This document shows, piece after piece, positions 17,729 through 25,930 of a DNA stretch of 64,000 nucleotides. The DNA is from CAIUGU01 sp965279735 (GTDB lineage: Bacteria; Pseudomonadota; Gammaproteobacteria; Steroidobacterales; Steroidobacteraceae), in the NCBI GenBank assembly GCA_965279735.1, contig OZ257260.1:3844001-3908000 (forward strand), read 5' to 3'. The position numbers were made by a program, and so were the translations under genes. Below the pieces are notes generated by a model. It was given only the letters and a program-made list of their open reading frames with translations, ran no database searches and was not told where the DNA came from. The first letter of the stretch is position 1, and the number at the start of each line of letters is the position of its first letter.

Positions 17729-19759
17729 CTACTCCAGTGGATGGTCCGGTTTGGCGGCAGCCGGGTCTGGTGGGGGCACGCCGGCCGCCCCGGCATCGGG
17801 CGTTACAAATTCTATCGCCTCGATCAGGTAGTGGGGCAGGACGCCGCGCCACTGGTCCGCGGTGCGGGAATGCCTTTCATTGCGTATCGTAAGAATGCGC
17901 GCAAGGTACTGCGCCGTAACCGGCTTGGACACGGAGCCCTTGGCAAGTGGCGCATAGACTCTCGCTGCGCGCTCTTCCGGCGAGATGGGCTCGCTCGCGA
18001 GCGTGTTCCAGTCCTTTAATGCCTGGCGGGTGACGCCGAACGCCGATTCATTGCCTGTTGCAATACCATCGTCATTGTCCGCGAGAGCAATCGCGAGAAA
18101 GAGTTCGCGGCCCAAGCCCGTCAGCGCAAGATCGTACTCGAGCGTCCAGTGGTCAGAGACGAAAGTTTCAACTCGCTGGCCGCTGGCGCGTTCGCGGATA
18201 TTCTGCCGGCGCTGATCGAGAGCGCCATTTTCGAAATCCGATTCAACCTTCCACCTGCGGCCTTGCGGCCACTCTTGCCCCGGAGCAACCTTTCCGACGA
18301 TCACCGGGGCGCAATCGGGCATGACATCGAGATCAGTGAGACACGCCACCGGGATACCGATTTGACCATCCTGCGTCACATTCTTGCGCTGAAAGATGCG
18401 GGCATATCGGCGCATTCCCACGCCCCCGACATTGACGATCGAAACGCCGTTCTCCGCCAGGTCGCGGCCGATCAGCCCCGCGATTGCGGGAACAAGAATG
18501 TTCTCGGCATCACCCTCAACGATGAGTACGCCTCGGGCGAAAAACAGGTTTGCTTTGGTAACGTCAAGAAAGCGCTGCAGGAACCGATAGTCCGAAGGCT
18601 TTAGATCGGTTTGTCCGGACGCAAGCGAATACGACTTTCCTCCGCGGAGCAAAACAAGATTATCGAGATCGATCGCCGAGGCAAGATTCGGGCTGTGCGT
18701 CGTAACAAGAATCTGGATCGCCTTAGTGCGACCGGATTCAGATCTCGCTTTATGCTGCAGGAAGCGCATTAACCGGAGTTGGCGCTGCGGATGCAGGTGC
18801 GCTTCCGGTTCTTCAATCAGAAGGAACGGGAACCCGTCCTCTTCGGAGCCGAGCAGAAGTAGCTCACACGCCATGAACAGCAGGTTGTTCGAGCCAAGTC
18901 CCCTGTTCCGCGGCAGGTGATCGGCAGTGGCTCCCTGGAGCTGAAGCTCGAGTTTCTCAAGAAGCTGTCTCAATCTCGCGGCTTCGTCACCTCCCGCGAC
19001 ACCAATTCTGCCACTGAGATCGGCGCCTGAGAAAGACAGGTGCTTCAGGTAGTCTTGATTTAGCCGGTCACGCGCGCCTGTAACGCCGATGTGGTTCTTG
19101 AGGAGCGCATTGGCGAAATCCCCGATGCCGAGGATGCTTAAAGTATCGAGATCAGGGGGCGGGCCTACGTCACGGTCGTACGGTACCCCGGCGGTTGCGA
19201 TGTCTTCGGTGTATTGAAGGATTTGAGAAAGCCGTGAGCCGCGCCCGGCGGACAGAGCCCGCTCGGCATCACGCAGCGGGCGTAGGTAGGTTATGCATAG
19301 GAGATTGCGTATCTCGGGATCAAATGGCGGTCCGTCCGCGTCGAATCCGGATCTGACTTCGACAGATATGAAGCGACGCTGCCTCGCCCGCCGCTCATTG
19401 GCAACCGCTTTCCAGTTGAGATAAATGACCGGGACACGCTTGTCACCACGTTCTTCGTAAGTCAGGTACTCGGCGAATGCACCTGTATCGGAGGCCGTGA
19501 GGCCATCAAACCGGCAGCGAACGCGAATTTCATTACGGCGGTTACCGTCCGACGCGCAGTGAAAGTCGTCGTCATCAATCCGGAAGAATTCCTGGTCACG
19601 TGTCCCGAGCGCGAGACGGAGAGCATCCACAATAGCCGTCTTGCCGGAGTCATTTTCTCCAACAATTGCGGTAAGGCCCGGCCGCAGCTTCAGAACAGCG
19701 GCACTGTCGCCCTCTCCAAACAGGCGAAAGTTCTCGACCTTGAGTTCCGCAATGTACAT
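17729..19759 (-). CDS. OLD-family ATPase/TOPRIM endonuclease (GajA-like)
   Basis: The 676-residue protein has an ABC-type ATPase split over the N-terminal half: Walker A GENDSGKT at 34-41, signature-like GLGSNNLLFMA at 287-297, Walker B LLIEEPEAHLHP near 313-324 and THSPN at 354-358. A TOPRIM nuclease domain follows, with VEGDAE near 414-419 and TDLD at 475-478, the expected acidic metal ligands. This is the class 2 OLD layout, genetically paired with UvrD-like helicases, and matches GajA in organisation (GajA is about 578 residues). It is the first gene of a three-gene operon; ATG 19759 has AAGG sites upstream. Likely role: nucleotide-regulated DNA cleavage in phage defence. Confidence 0.88.
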   Translation of the reverse strand: MYIAELKVENFRLFGEGDSAAVLKLRPGLTAIVGENDSGKTAIVDALRLALGTRDQEFFRIDDDDFHCASDGNRRNEIRVRCRFDGLTASDTGAFAEYLTYEERGDKRVPVIYLNWKAVANERRARQRRFISVEVRSGFDADGPPFDPEIRNLLCITYLRPLRDAERALSAGRGSRLSQILQYTEDIATAGVPYDRDVGPPPDLDTLSILGIGDFANALLKNHIGVTGARDRLNQDYLKHLSFSGADLSGRIGVAGGDEAARLRQLLEKLELQLQGATADHLPRNRGLGSNNLLFMACELLLLGSEEDGFPFLLIEEPEAHLHPQRQLRLMRFLQHKARSESGRTKAIQILVTTHSPNLASAIDLDNLVLLRGGKSYSLASGQTDLKPSDYRFLQRFLDVTKANLFFARGVLIVEGDAENILVPAIAGLIGRDLAENGVSIVNVGGVGMRRYARIFQRKNVTQDGQIGIPVACLTDLDVMPDCAPVIVGKVAPGQEWPQGRRWKVESDFENGALDQRRQNIRERASGQRVETFVSDHWTLEYDLALTGLGRELFLAIALADNDDGIATGNESAFGVTRQALKDWNTLASEPISPEERAARVYAPLAKGSVSKPVTAQYLARILTIRNERHSRTADQWRGVLPHYLIEAIEFVTPDAGAAGVPPPDPAAAKPDHPLE

Positions 19760-20546
19760 CGCCTTGACCTTCTGGACGGTTCGTTCTAGTTAATCGAGCT
19801 TTTCGCCAGATGCCTAGTTTAGCGACGTGTTCGCCATTCCGTATCGGTTCGCTGCTCTCTTGGCTCGGTAACTCACTTTGGCCTAAGAATGCGCGAATCT
19901 CCTCCGCAATGTCTCGCCGACTAACGTACCCAGGCTAGCAGCGGCACCCTCAACCTCGAATTTCACAGATCCGCCACGCACCGATACGACCCGGAGCGGT
20001 TACAAAGCCACACATTTCCCCTGCCCAGGTGTCTGGTTTTTTTTTTGAAGCTTATCCGACGATATTCCATTCGAGCAAACGGGATCTACGTGCGCCGCAT
20101 ATCATCGCGAACATATTGAATCGTATTATCTGGGTCGATCAGTCAGAGAATGACTGCTCTTGGCCGATAGCGGACCTCGATCTCCAAATACGTTTCTGAT
20201 GCCTTGAATTCCGCCGGCCTTTGGACGGGGTGCACGTTTGGCAGAACTCGCTTGCGCCGCTACTGGTCCACGTTGCTGGCACTCTTCCTTTCAGTGGGCT
20301 GCTTACCGATCGCCGGAATGCGGAGCGGAGATGACGCTCGATAGGCGGTAACGTCATGTGCGGGCACCATCTTCCGAAGCCCTGATGCCGCTGGTTGTCG
20401 GAAAGGCTGAACGTGTACCCCGGCCGAAGGACGGCTCTGCTGAAAGCCGGGTTCTACCCGCCCAGGTAGGTCCTCGGACCCATTGTGGTGGCACTATCGA
20501 GAGACTAAATTCAGCCTTCACTATTGGATGCGGAGTTGCAGCCGTT
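19760..20546. other. gene-free region upstream of the OLD operon
   Basis: No frame here gives a credible protein. The first part should hold the promoter and leader of the OLD operon on the minus strand, but I see no clear -35/-10 pair. A ten-base T-run preceded by a short CCAG/CTGG hairpin lies near 20025-20048. The rest, including 20150-20520, looks like decayed sequence and may hold remnants of lost genes. Confidence 0.45.
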
Positions 20547-20807
20547 ATGCGCTATTCAAAGCAGTCTAGGTCCGTCGATTACCTGCAGGCGAACGCCGCT
20601 CGTGTATTGCGTGATGTGGAAGAGCGGCGAACGCCCCTGATCATCACGCAGAATGGTGAGGCGAAGGCCGTACTTCAGGATGTAAGTTCTTACGAACAGA
20701 CCCAGGAGACATTGGCGCTGCTCAAGATTCTGGCCCTCGGCGGCCGACAGGTAGAGCGGGGCGATGTGTCACTGGTTGGGGAAGTCGTCGGGCGCCTGCG
20801 TGCATAA
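20547..20807 (+). CDS. Phd/YefM-family antitoxin, apparently orphan
   Basis: From ATG 20547 the gene encodes 86 residues. The frame is open further upstream but that part has no family character. SVDYLQANAARVLRDVEERRTPLIITQNGEAKAVLQDVSSYEQ is the classic Phd/YefM DNA-binding fold, which autoregulates a toxin-antitoxin operon, and the C-terminal part (LGGRQVERGDVSLVGEVVGRLRA) is the usual toxin-binding tail of the ParE-linked type. A toxin normally overlaps the 3' end. Here a GTG at the expected place opens only ten codons (to TAG) before the convergent transporter gene, so the toxin seems lost. Confidence 0.85.
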   Translation: MRYSKQSRSVDYLQANAARVLRDVEERRTPLIITQNGEAKAVLQDVSSYEQTQETLALLKILALGGRQVERGDVSLVGEVVGRLRA

Positions 20808-20860
20808 GCACACGTCCGTTTTTAGGGGCTAGAGAAGGCTGGAAAAATGGGTGAGTCGCC

Positions 20861-22240
20861 CTAGCCGCCGCTGCGGGAGGCAACGATGCGATCCAGCGGC
20901 CGCTTGAACGCGAGCATGACGAAGCCTGCGCTGCTCGCGACCGCAGCCAGGATCAGCCAGAACCAGGTCTTTGGCAGCACTTCCCAGAAACTGCCAAACA
21001 CGCCCGTCAGGTAGTTGCCGATGACGCCCGACAGGAACCAGACGCCGATCATCATCGATAAAAGCTGCGGCGGTGCCACGCGCGAGAACAACGACAACGC
21101 AATCGGCGAGACGAACAGTTCACCCAGCGTCAGCAGGAGGAAGTAGCCGACGACCCAGACCCAGCTCGCCTTGCCATCGGCACCGGCGCTCAAGGCCGCG
21201 GCGGTCAGGACGAGATACGCCGCCGACGCAAGAAAGCAGCCAATCGCCATCTTCGTGATCGTGCTGGGTTCACTGCCCCTGCGAGCCTGGCTTGCCCACA
21301 GCGCGAGCAGCATTGGCGTCAACGCGAAGATGAAGAAGGGATTGATGGACTGGAACCAGGTGACCTTGATGTCGAAGAGCCCGAAGAATGAACGATCCGT
21401 GAAGTCCCTGGCCCACAGCACGAGCGTGTTGCCCTGCTGCTCGTAGGTCGCCCAGAAGAATGTGGTGACGAAGGCGATCAGGCACAAGGCAATCACGGCG
21501 TCCTTGTCACTGCGGTTCATGGCGGCGGTAGTGCTTGTGGGGCCGGCGGTTGTCCTGACGGTCTGCGGATCCGCAGGCAGATACCTGTCGCCGTAGATGA
21601 AGATCGCGAGGCCCACCAGCATGCCAATCCCTGCCGTCATGAAACCGTAGTGCCAGCCGTACACTTCGCCGATCGTGCCGCAGACGATGGGTGCGATCAG
21701 CGCCCCCAGGTTGATGCCCACGTAGAAGATCGAGAACGCACTGTCGCGCTTGGCATCGCCCGGCGCATACAAAGCGCCAACCTGTGCTGACACGTTCGGT
21801 TTGAAACAACCGTTGCCGGCGATGATGCACAGCAGGGCCAGCAGGAAAAATGTCTCGAAGGCCATGAGGAAATGGCCGATGGCCATCAGGACTCCGCCGA
21901 GCAGCACGGTCTTGCGCTGGCCCAGCCATTGATCGGCCAGCATGCCGCCGAAGACAGGCGTCAGGAGCAGCAGCGATGCATAGAGCCCGTAGATCTGCGA
22001 CGACATTGCCTGCACGGACAAGGGGCCAAACACCGATTCCAGCGCTGTCTTGAGTCCTCCGTACCCCAATACCGTTTCCGCGGAGCCCGGCAGCAGGAGC
22101 TGCTCCGTCATGTACAGGATCAGCAGGGCTCGCATGCCATAGAAGGAGAAGCGTTCCCACATCTCCGTGAAGAACAGCACGGCGAGTCCGCGGGGATGGC
22201 CTCGCAGCACGCTCAAATGCGGCGCGTCCGGTTCGCTCAA
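20861..22240 (-). CDS. POT family proton-dependent peptide transporter
   Basis: I start at TTG 22240, which overlaps the TGA of the upstream aminopeptidase gene (TTGA), giving 459 residues, a usual POT length. Motifs include FFTEMWERFSFYGMRALLILYM in the first helix (the E-x-F-x-x-Y/R proton-coupling motif has the form EMWERFSFY), GGMLADQWLGQRKTV and the FSIFYVGINLGALIAPI signature. About twelve to fourteen helices are visible. The predicted role is uptake of di- and tripeptides with protons across the inner membrane. It is the last gene of the peptide operon. Confidence 0.88.
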   Translation of the reverse strand: MSEPDAPHLSVLRGHPRGLAVLFFTEMWERFSFYGMRALLILYMTEQLLLPGSAETVLGYGGLKTALESVFGPLSVQAMSSQIYGLYASLLLLTPVFGGMLADQWLGQRKTVLLGGVLMAIGHFLMAFETFFLLALLCIIAGNGCFKPNVSAQVGALYAPGDAKRDSAFSIFYVGINLGALIAPIVCGTIGEVYGWHYGFMTAGIGMLVGLAIFIYGDRYLPADPQTVRTTAGPTSTTAAMNRSDKDAVIALCLIAFVTTFFWATYEQQGNTLVLWARDFTDRSFFGLFDIKVTWFQSINPFFIFALTPMLLALWASQARRGSEPSTITKMAIGCFLASAAYLVLTAAALSAGADGKASWVWVVGYFLLLTLGELFVSPIALSLFSRVAPPQLLSMMIGVWFLSGVIGNYLTGVFGSFWEVLPKTWFWLILAAVASSAGFVMLAFKRPLDRIVASRSGG

Positions 22241-23196
22241 ACGCCAACCAGTCGATCGGTCGCAGCGACGAGGGCGGCGCGGATGCCAGGTTCGCTGGCG
22301 GAATGTCCCGCGTCTTCGACGATGACAAGCCGCGATCCGGGCCAAGCGCGGTGCAGCTCGCAGGCGGTTGCAGGCGGGCACAGCAGGTCGTAGCGGCCTT
22401 GCACGATCGTGGCGGGCAGGTGGCGAATCTTCGTCACGTCGCGCAGGAGCTGGTCGTCGGGTTCGTAACGATTGTGCTGGAAGTAATGCGCTTCGATCCG
22501 TGCGAGCCCGTACGCCAGCCGATCATCGTTGGCTTCCGCGATCATGTGGGGATCGGGACGCAGTGTCGCGCAGGTCGCCTCGTAAACACTCCATCTCTTG
22601 GCCGCAGCCATGCGCACCGCAGGGTCGGGATCCTCAAGCAGGAGCGCATACCCCGTCAGCGGATCGTGGCGATGCTCCGGCGGAAGGAGATCAAGAAACG
22701 TTTCCCAGGCCGTCGGAACGAAGTAACGCGCCATCAGGAAGAAAAAATCGATCTCTGCCGCACGCATCGTAAAGATGCCGCGCAGGGTCATGCTCAGGCA
22801 GGCCTCGGGATGTGCTTCTCCATAAGCGATCGCGAGAGTCGAGCCCCAGGAACCGCCGAATACATGCCAGGCATCGATTCCACGCTCACGCCTCAGCCGT
22901 TCGAGATCCGCTATTAGCAGAGCAGTGGTGTTGTTGCGAGTTTCGCCGTTCGGCGTGGAGCGTCCGGCGCCCCGCTGGTCGAGCAGGACGATGCGGAATT
23001 TTTCGGGATTGAAGTAGCGGCGATGGGAAGGCGAGCAGCCGGCGCCCGGGCCGCCGTGCAGGAAAATGACGGGCGCTCCTGCCGGGTTGCCACACTCTTC
23101 CCAGTAGAGCGTGTGAATGTCGTCCACCTCCATACGTCCGGAGACATAAGGTTCGAGCGGTGGGTAGAGATCGGGTTGCGGCATCGGGGAGGTCAT
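22237..23196 (-). CDS. pip: prolyl aminopeptidase (proline iminopeptidase)
   Basis: The 319-residue alpha/beta hydrolase belongs to peptidase family S33. It has the oxyanion region FLHGGPGAGCSP, the LLDQRGAGRSTP loop that marks proline iminopeptidases, the nucleophile elbow GGSWGSTLA and a late catalytic histidine in DAGHSASEPG. It should release N-terminal proline from peptides in the cytoplasm. Three bases separate it from the amidohydrolase upstream and it overlaps the peptide transporter downstream, so it sits in a peptide-use operon. Confidence 0.92.
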   Translation of the reverse strand: MTSPMPQPDLYPPLEPYVSGRMEVDDIHTLYWEECGNPAGAPVIFLHGGPGAGCSPSHRRYFNPEKFRIVLLDQRGAGRSTPNGETRNNTTALLIADLERLRRERGIDAWHVFGGSWGSTLAIAYGEAHPEACLSMTLRGIFTMRAAEIDFFFLMARYFVPTAWETFLDLLPPEHRHDPLTGYALLLEDPDPAVRMAAAKRWSVYEATCATLRPDPHMIAEANDDRLAYGLARIEAHYFQHNRYEPDDQLLRDVTKIRHLPATIVQGRYDLLCPPATACELHRAWPGSRLVIVEDAGHSASEPGIRAALVAATDRLVGV

Positions 23197-23199
23197 GCT

Positions 23200-24576
23200 T
23201 CAGGGGATGAAAACCTTGCCGCCGCGAATGACTGTCTGAACCTGCTTCAGCGCCGCGATATCTTCGAGTGGATTGCCGGTCACTGCGATGAGGTCGGCGC
23301 GCTTCCCGGGCTCAAGGGTGCCGCGATCGACGGTGCGTCGCAGGATGGCAGCGGCGTTGATCGTGGCGGTGGCAATGGCCTGCGCCGGTGTCAGTCCGAG
23401 GCGGACGTATTCAAGCAGCTCGCCCGCGTTGTCACCATGCGGGAAGACGCCTGCATCGGAACCCAGGGCCAGCGGTACACGCCGCTTGAAGGCGGTAGCT
23501 GCGGCCGGCGTTGCACGTTTCAGCTCATACAGTTTTTCGAGAATGAAAGGAGGGAGCCAACCCATGCTGCCGTTCGCAAGCGTATCCGGCGAATCGCCCA
23601 CGGCTGCAACGAGTGCGTAGAGATGGGGCACATACGACGTCCCTGACTTCGCGAGGAGTCGCCAGGTTTCCGCGTCAGGGTAGGTTGCCGTGTCGATCGC
23701 ATCCACGCCGGCGAGGATGGCTGCGTTGATCCCGGCTGCCGAAGTCGGATTGTTGCCGCCATCGGCGATGACCGGACGGTGCAATGCATGCGCCGTCGAA
23801 ACGATGGCCTGCATCTCTTCGGTGGTGAAGATCTGGGCCACCGAGTTCTGTGCGAGCAGACTGCCGCTGTTGTAGAAGTTGATGACATCGGCGCCACGGG
23901 CAATCTGCTGGCGAACAGCGCGACGGCAGTCGTCTGCGCCACTGCAGACGCCCTCAGGTGCCAGGGCCTGATCGACCGCAGCCACATAGCGTTGGGTCCT
24001 TGAGTTCCCCGCGGTGGACAGTGGACTGCCCACGGCCAGGATCTGCGGGCCTTCAACAAGGCCGGCGTTGATGGCATCGCGGACGGCATAGATGGCGCGC
24101 TCGTGTGCAAGACGTCCGGTACCCATATCGAGCGCGGTCGTAAAGCCTGCAGCGAGGGTCTTGCGTGCATTGACTGCGGCCAGGACCGCGAGGTCGGCCT
24201 CGCCCTTGGTCACCTCGGCTAGCCCCGTTGCATCGCTCGAATCGGTGGTCAGGTGCACATGCAGATCGATCAGTCCCGGCAACACGAACGCCTTGGACAG
24301 ATCGAGAATCGTGACCTTGCCTTGCGCTCCACCGAGATCAGATGCTTCGAGAAAGCCCGGCACGATGCGTGTGATCATGCCATCGCGAATGACGATTGAC
24401 TGTCGCTGCAGGGGAGCCTGGCCCGGCACGGCGACAAGCGTTCCCGCCCAGACGACGAGGGTGGGTGAGGGCAGCACGTCCTGTGTCCGGGCCGGAGCCT
24501 GGGCCAGTGCAGGTGCAGCGCCGGCCATTGCCAGGGTTGCGGCTATCGCGATCCACAGAGTGCGCAGCGTGTTCAT
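23200..24576 (-). CDS. secreted amidohydrolase-family protein, altered metal site (paralogue 1)
   Basis: The 458-residue protein has a Sec signal peptide ending near AQA (residues 1-26). The fold is the imidazolonepropionase/prolidase-like amidohydrolase: LPGLIDLHVHLT (HxH at 106 and 108), LGSDAGVFPHGDN (Asp 374) and GTLEPGKRADLIAV. At the positions where close relatives carry metal ligands, it has other residues: Asn 233 in GADVINFYNSGS instead of a carboxylated Lys, ADGG instead of AHAHG near 271, and DTAT instead of EHGT near 295. It may be mononuclear or have a changed chemistry. The next gene upstream is a paralogue with the same changes. Confidence 0.82.
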   Translation of the reverse strand: MNTLRTLWIAIAATLAMAGAAPALAQAPARTQDVLPSPTLVVWAGTLVAVPGQAPLQRQSIVIRDGMITRIVPGFLEASDLGGAQGKVTILDLSKAFVLPGLIDLHVHLTTDSSDATGLAEVTKGEADLAVLAAVNARKTLAAGFTTALDMGTGRLAHERAIYAVRDAINAGLVEGPQILAVGSPLSTAGNSRTQRYVAAVDQALAPEGVCSGADDCRRAVRQQIARGADVINFYNSGSLLAQNSVAQIFTTEEMQAIVSTAHALHRPVIADGGNNPTSAAGINAAILAGVDAIDTATYPDAETWRLLAKSGTSYVPHLYALVAAVGDSPDTLANGSMGWLPPFILEKLYELKRATPAAATAFKRRVPLALGSDAGVFPHGDNAGELLEYVRLGLTPAQAIATATINAAAILRRTVDRGTLEPGKRADLIAVTGNPLEDIAALKQVQTVIRGGKVFIP

Positions 24577-24577
24577 T

Positions 24578-25930
24578 TCAATGGGGTCCGTAAGCCATTC
24601 CGTTCCGCATCACGAAGGTCACATGGCGCAGCGCCGCGATATCCGCCAACGGGTCCGTGTCGGTCGCAATCAGGTCCGCGCGCTTCCCGGGTTCAAGCGT
24701 GCCGACATCATCGGCTATCCCGAGCGCCATCGCGGAATTAACAGTCGCCACCTGAATGGCCTCCATCGGTGTCAGGCCGATCTGCACGAGCTCGATGAAA
24801 TCACCCGCGTTGTCGCCATGCTGCACGATGCCCGTGTCGGAACCATAGGCCATGCGTATCCCGCGCTGGTGAGCTATCTGCGCCGAGAATGGTCGCGACA
24901 TCACATCCTTGAGCCGCTGGTCGGCCGGGGAGGAAGGTGTTGCCACGGGAGCGGCCGTCGGCTCCGGGCCCATGACCACCCGGAAGGCGTACATGTGCGG
25001 CTCCAGATAAGCGCCAGTCTGCTTGAGCAATGCCCAGCTCTCCTCGTCGGGCCACGGTGCCGTATCAATGATGTCCGCACCGGCACGCAGCGCGGCGTTG
25101 ATTCCGGCAGCGGTGTGACCATCTGCGATGACCTTGCGCCCGAGCCCGTGGGCCGTGCTGACGATCGCCAGCATTTCCTCGTAGGTGAATGTCTGTTCGG
25201 CAAGATCCACGTCGTTGAGGCTGCCGGAATTGTAGAAGTTGATGGCTTCGGCACCGCGCCTGACCTGTTCGCGCACAGCTTCTGCGCAGGCATCGGCACC
25301 ATCGCAAACCCCTTGTGGCGGAAGCGCGGCAAGCACCGCAGCCGTGTAGCGCCCGGTGCGTGAACTGCCCGTCGCATAGAGCGGACTGCCGACGGCGAGG
25401 ATGCGAGGTCCTGCGAGGTGACCCTCGGCAATGGCTGTACGCAATGCATAGATTGCTTGTTCGTGCGCCAGATATCCGGTCCCGAGGTCGAGGACCGTCG
25501 TGAAGCCGGCGGCGAGCGTTCGGGATGCATTCGCTGCGGCGATGGCCGTGAGTGTCGGGGCTTCCTGGGTCACCGTGCGCAGACTACCCCCTGCTGCTAC
25601 TTCGGTGGTCAGGTGAACGTGAAGGTCGATGAGTCCGGGCAGCACGAACTTCGATGACAGGTCGATCAACTGCGCCGCCTCACCGGGAGCAACCGCTTCC
25701 GGGGCAAGAAATCCGTCTCGTGTTTCTGCAATCCGGCCGTTGCGGATCAGCAGCGTCTGGCGTGATCGCGGCGCCTGGCCCGGAACTGAAAGCAATGAGC
25801 CGGCGTGGACGACGACCACGGCGTGATCATCCGCTGCCGGAGCAGCAGCCGAAAGCATCAGCAGAAGGGGAAGCCACCGGGCTGCCGTGAAGTGGCCCGG
25901 TGGGCTTTTCCTAGAAGCGATAGCCCACAT
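24578..25930 (-). CDS. secreted amidohydrolase-family protein, altered metal site (paralogue 2)
   Basis: This 450-residue paralogue begins inside the 3' end of the TonB receptor gene (20-base overlap) and ends one base before paralogue 1. A hydrophobic stretch WLPLLLMLSAAAPAA around residues 19-33 is the signal peptide. It keeps IDLHVHLTTE (HxH at 104 and 106) and YGSDTGIVQHGDN but has GAEAINFYNSGSL, ADGHT and DTAPW at the metal-ligand strands, paralleling paralogue 1. Predicted periplasmic hydrolase of cyclic amides or dipeptides; substrate unknown. The context suggests processing of imported peptides. Confidence 0.82.
   Translation of the reverse strand: MWAIASRKSPPGHFTAARWLPLLLMLSAAAPAADDHAVVVVHAGSLLSVPGQAPRSRQTLLIRNGRIAETRDGFLAPEAVAPGEAAQLIDLSSKFVLPGLIDLHVHLTTEVAAGGSLRTVTQEAPTLTAIAAANASRTLAAGFTTVLDLGTGYLAHEQAIYALRTAIAEGHLAGPRILAVGSPLYATGSSRTGRYTAAVLAALPPQGVCDGADACAEAVREQVRRGAEAINFYNSGSLNDVDLAEQTFTYEEMLAIVSTAHGLGRKVIADGHTAAGINAALRAGADIIDTAPWPDEESWALLKQTGAYLEPHMYAFRVVMGPEPTAAPVATPSSPADQRLKDVMSRPFSAQIAHQRGIRMAYGSDTGIVQHGDNAGDFIELVQIGLTPMEAIQVATVNSAMALGIADDVGTLEPGKRADLIATDTDPLADIAALRHVTFVMRNGMAYGPH

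Noticed and set aside
20010..20050. Ten-base T-run after a short hairpin as a plus-strand terminator
   Set aside because: The stem is only four to five pairs and there is no plus-strand gene upstream to terminate.
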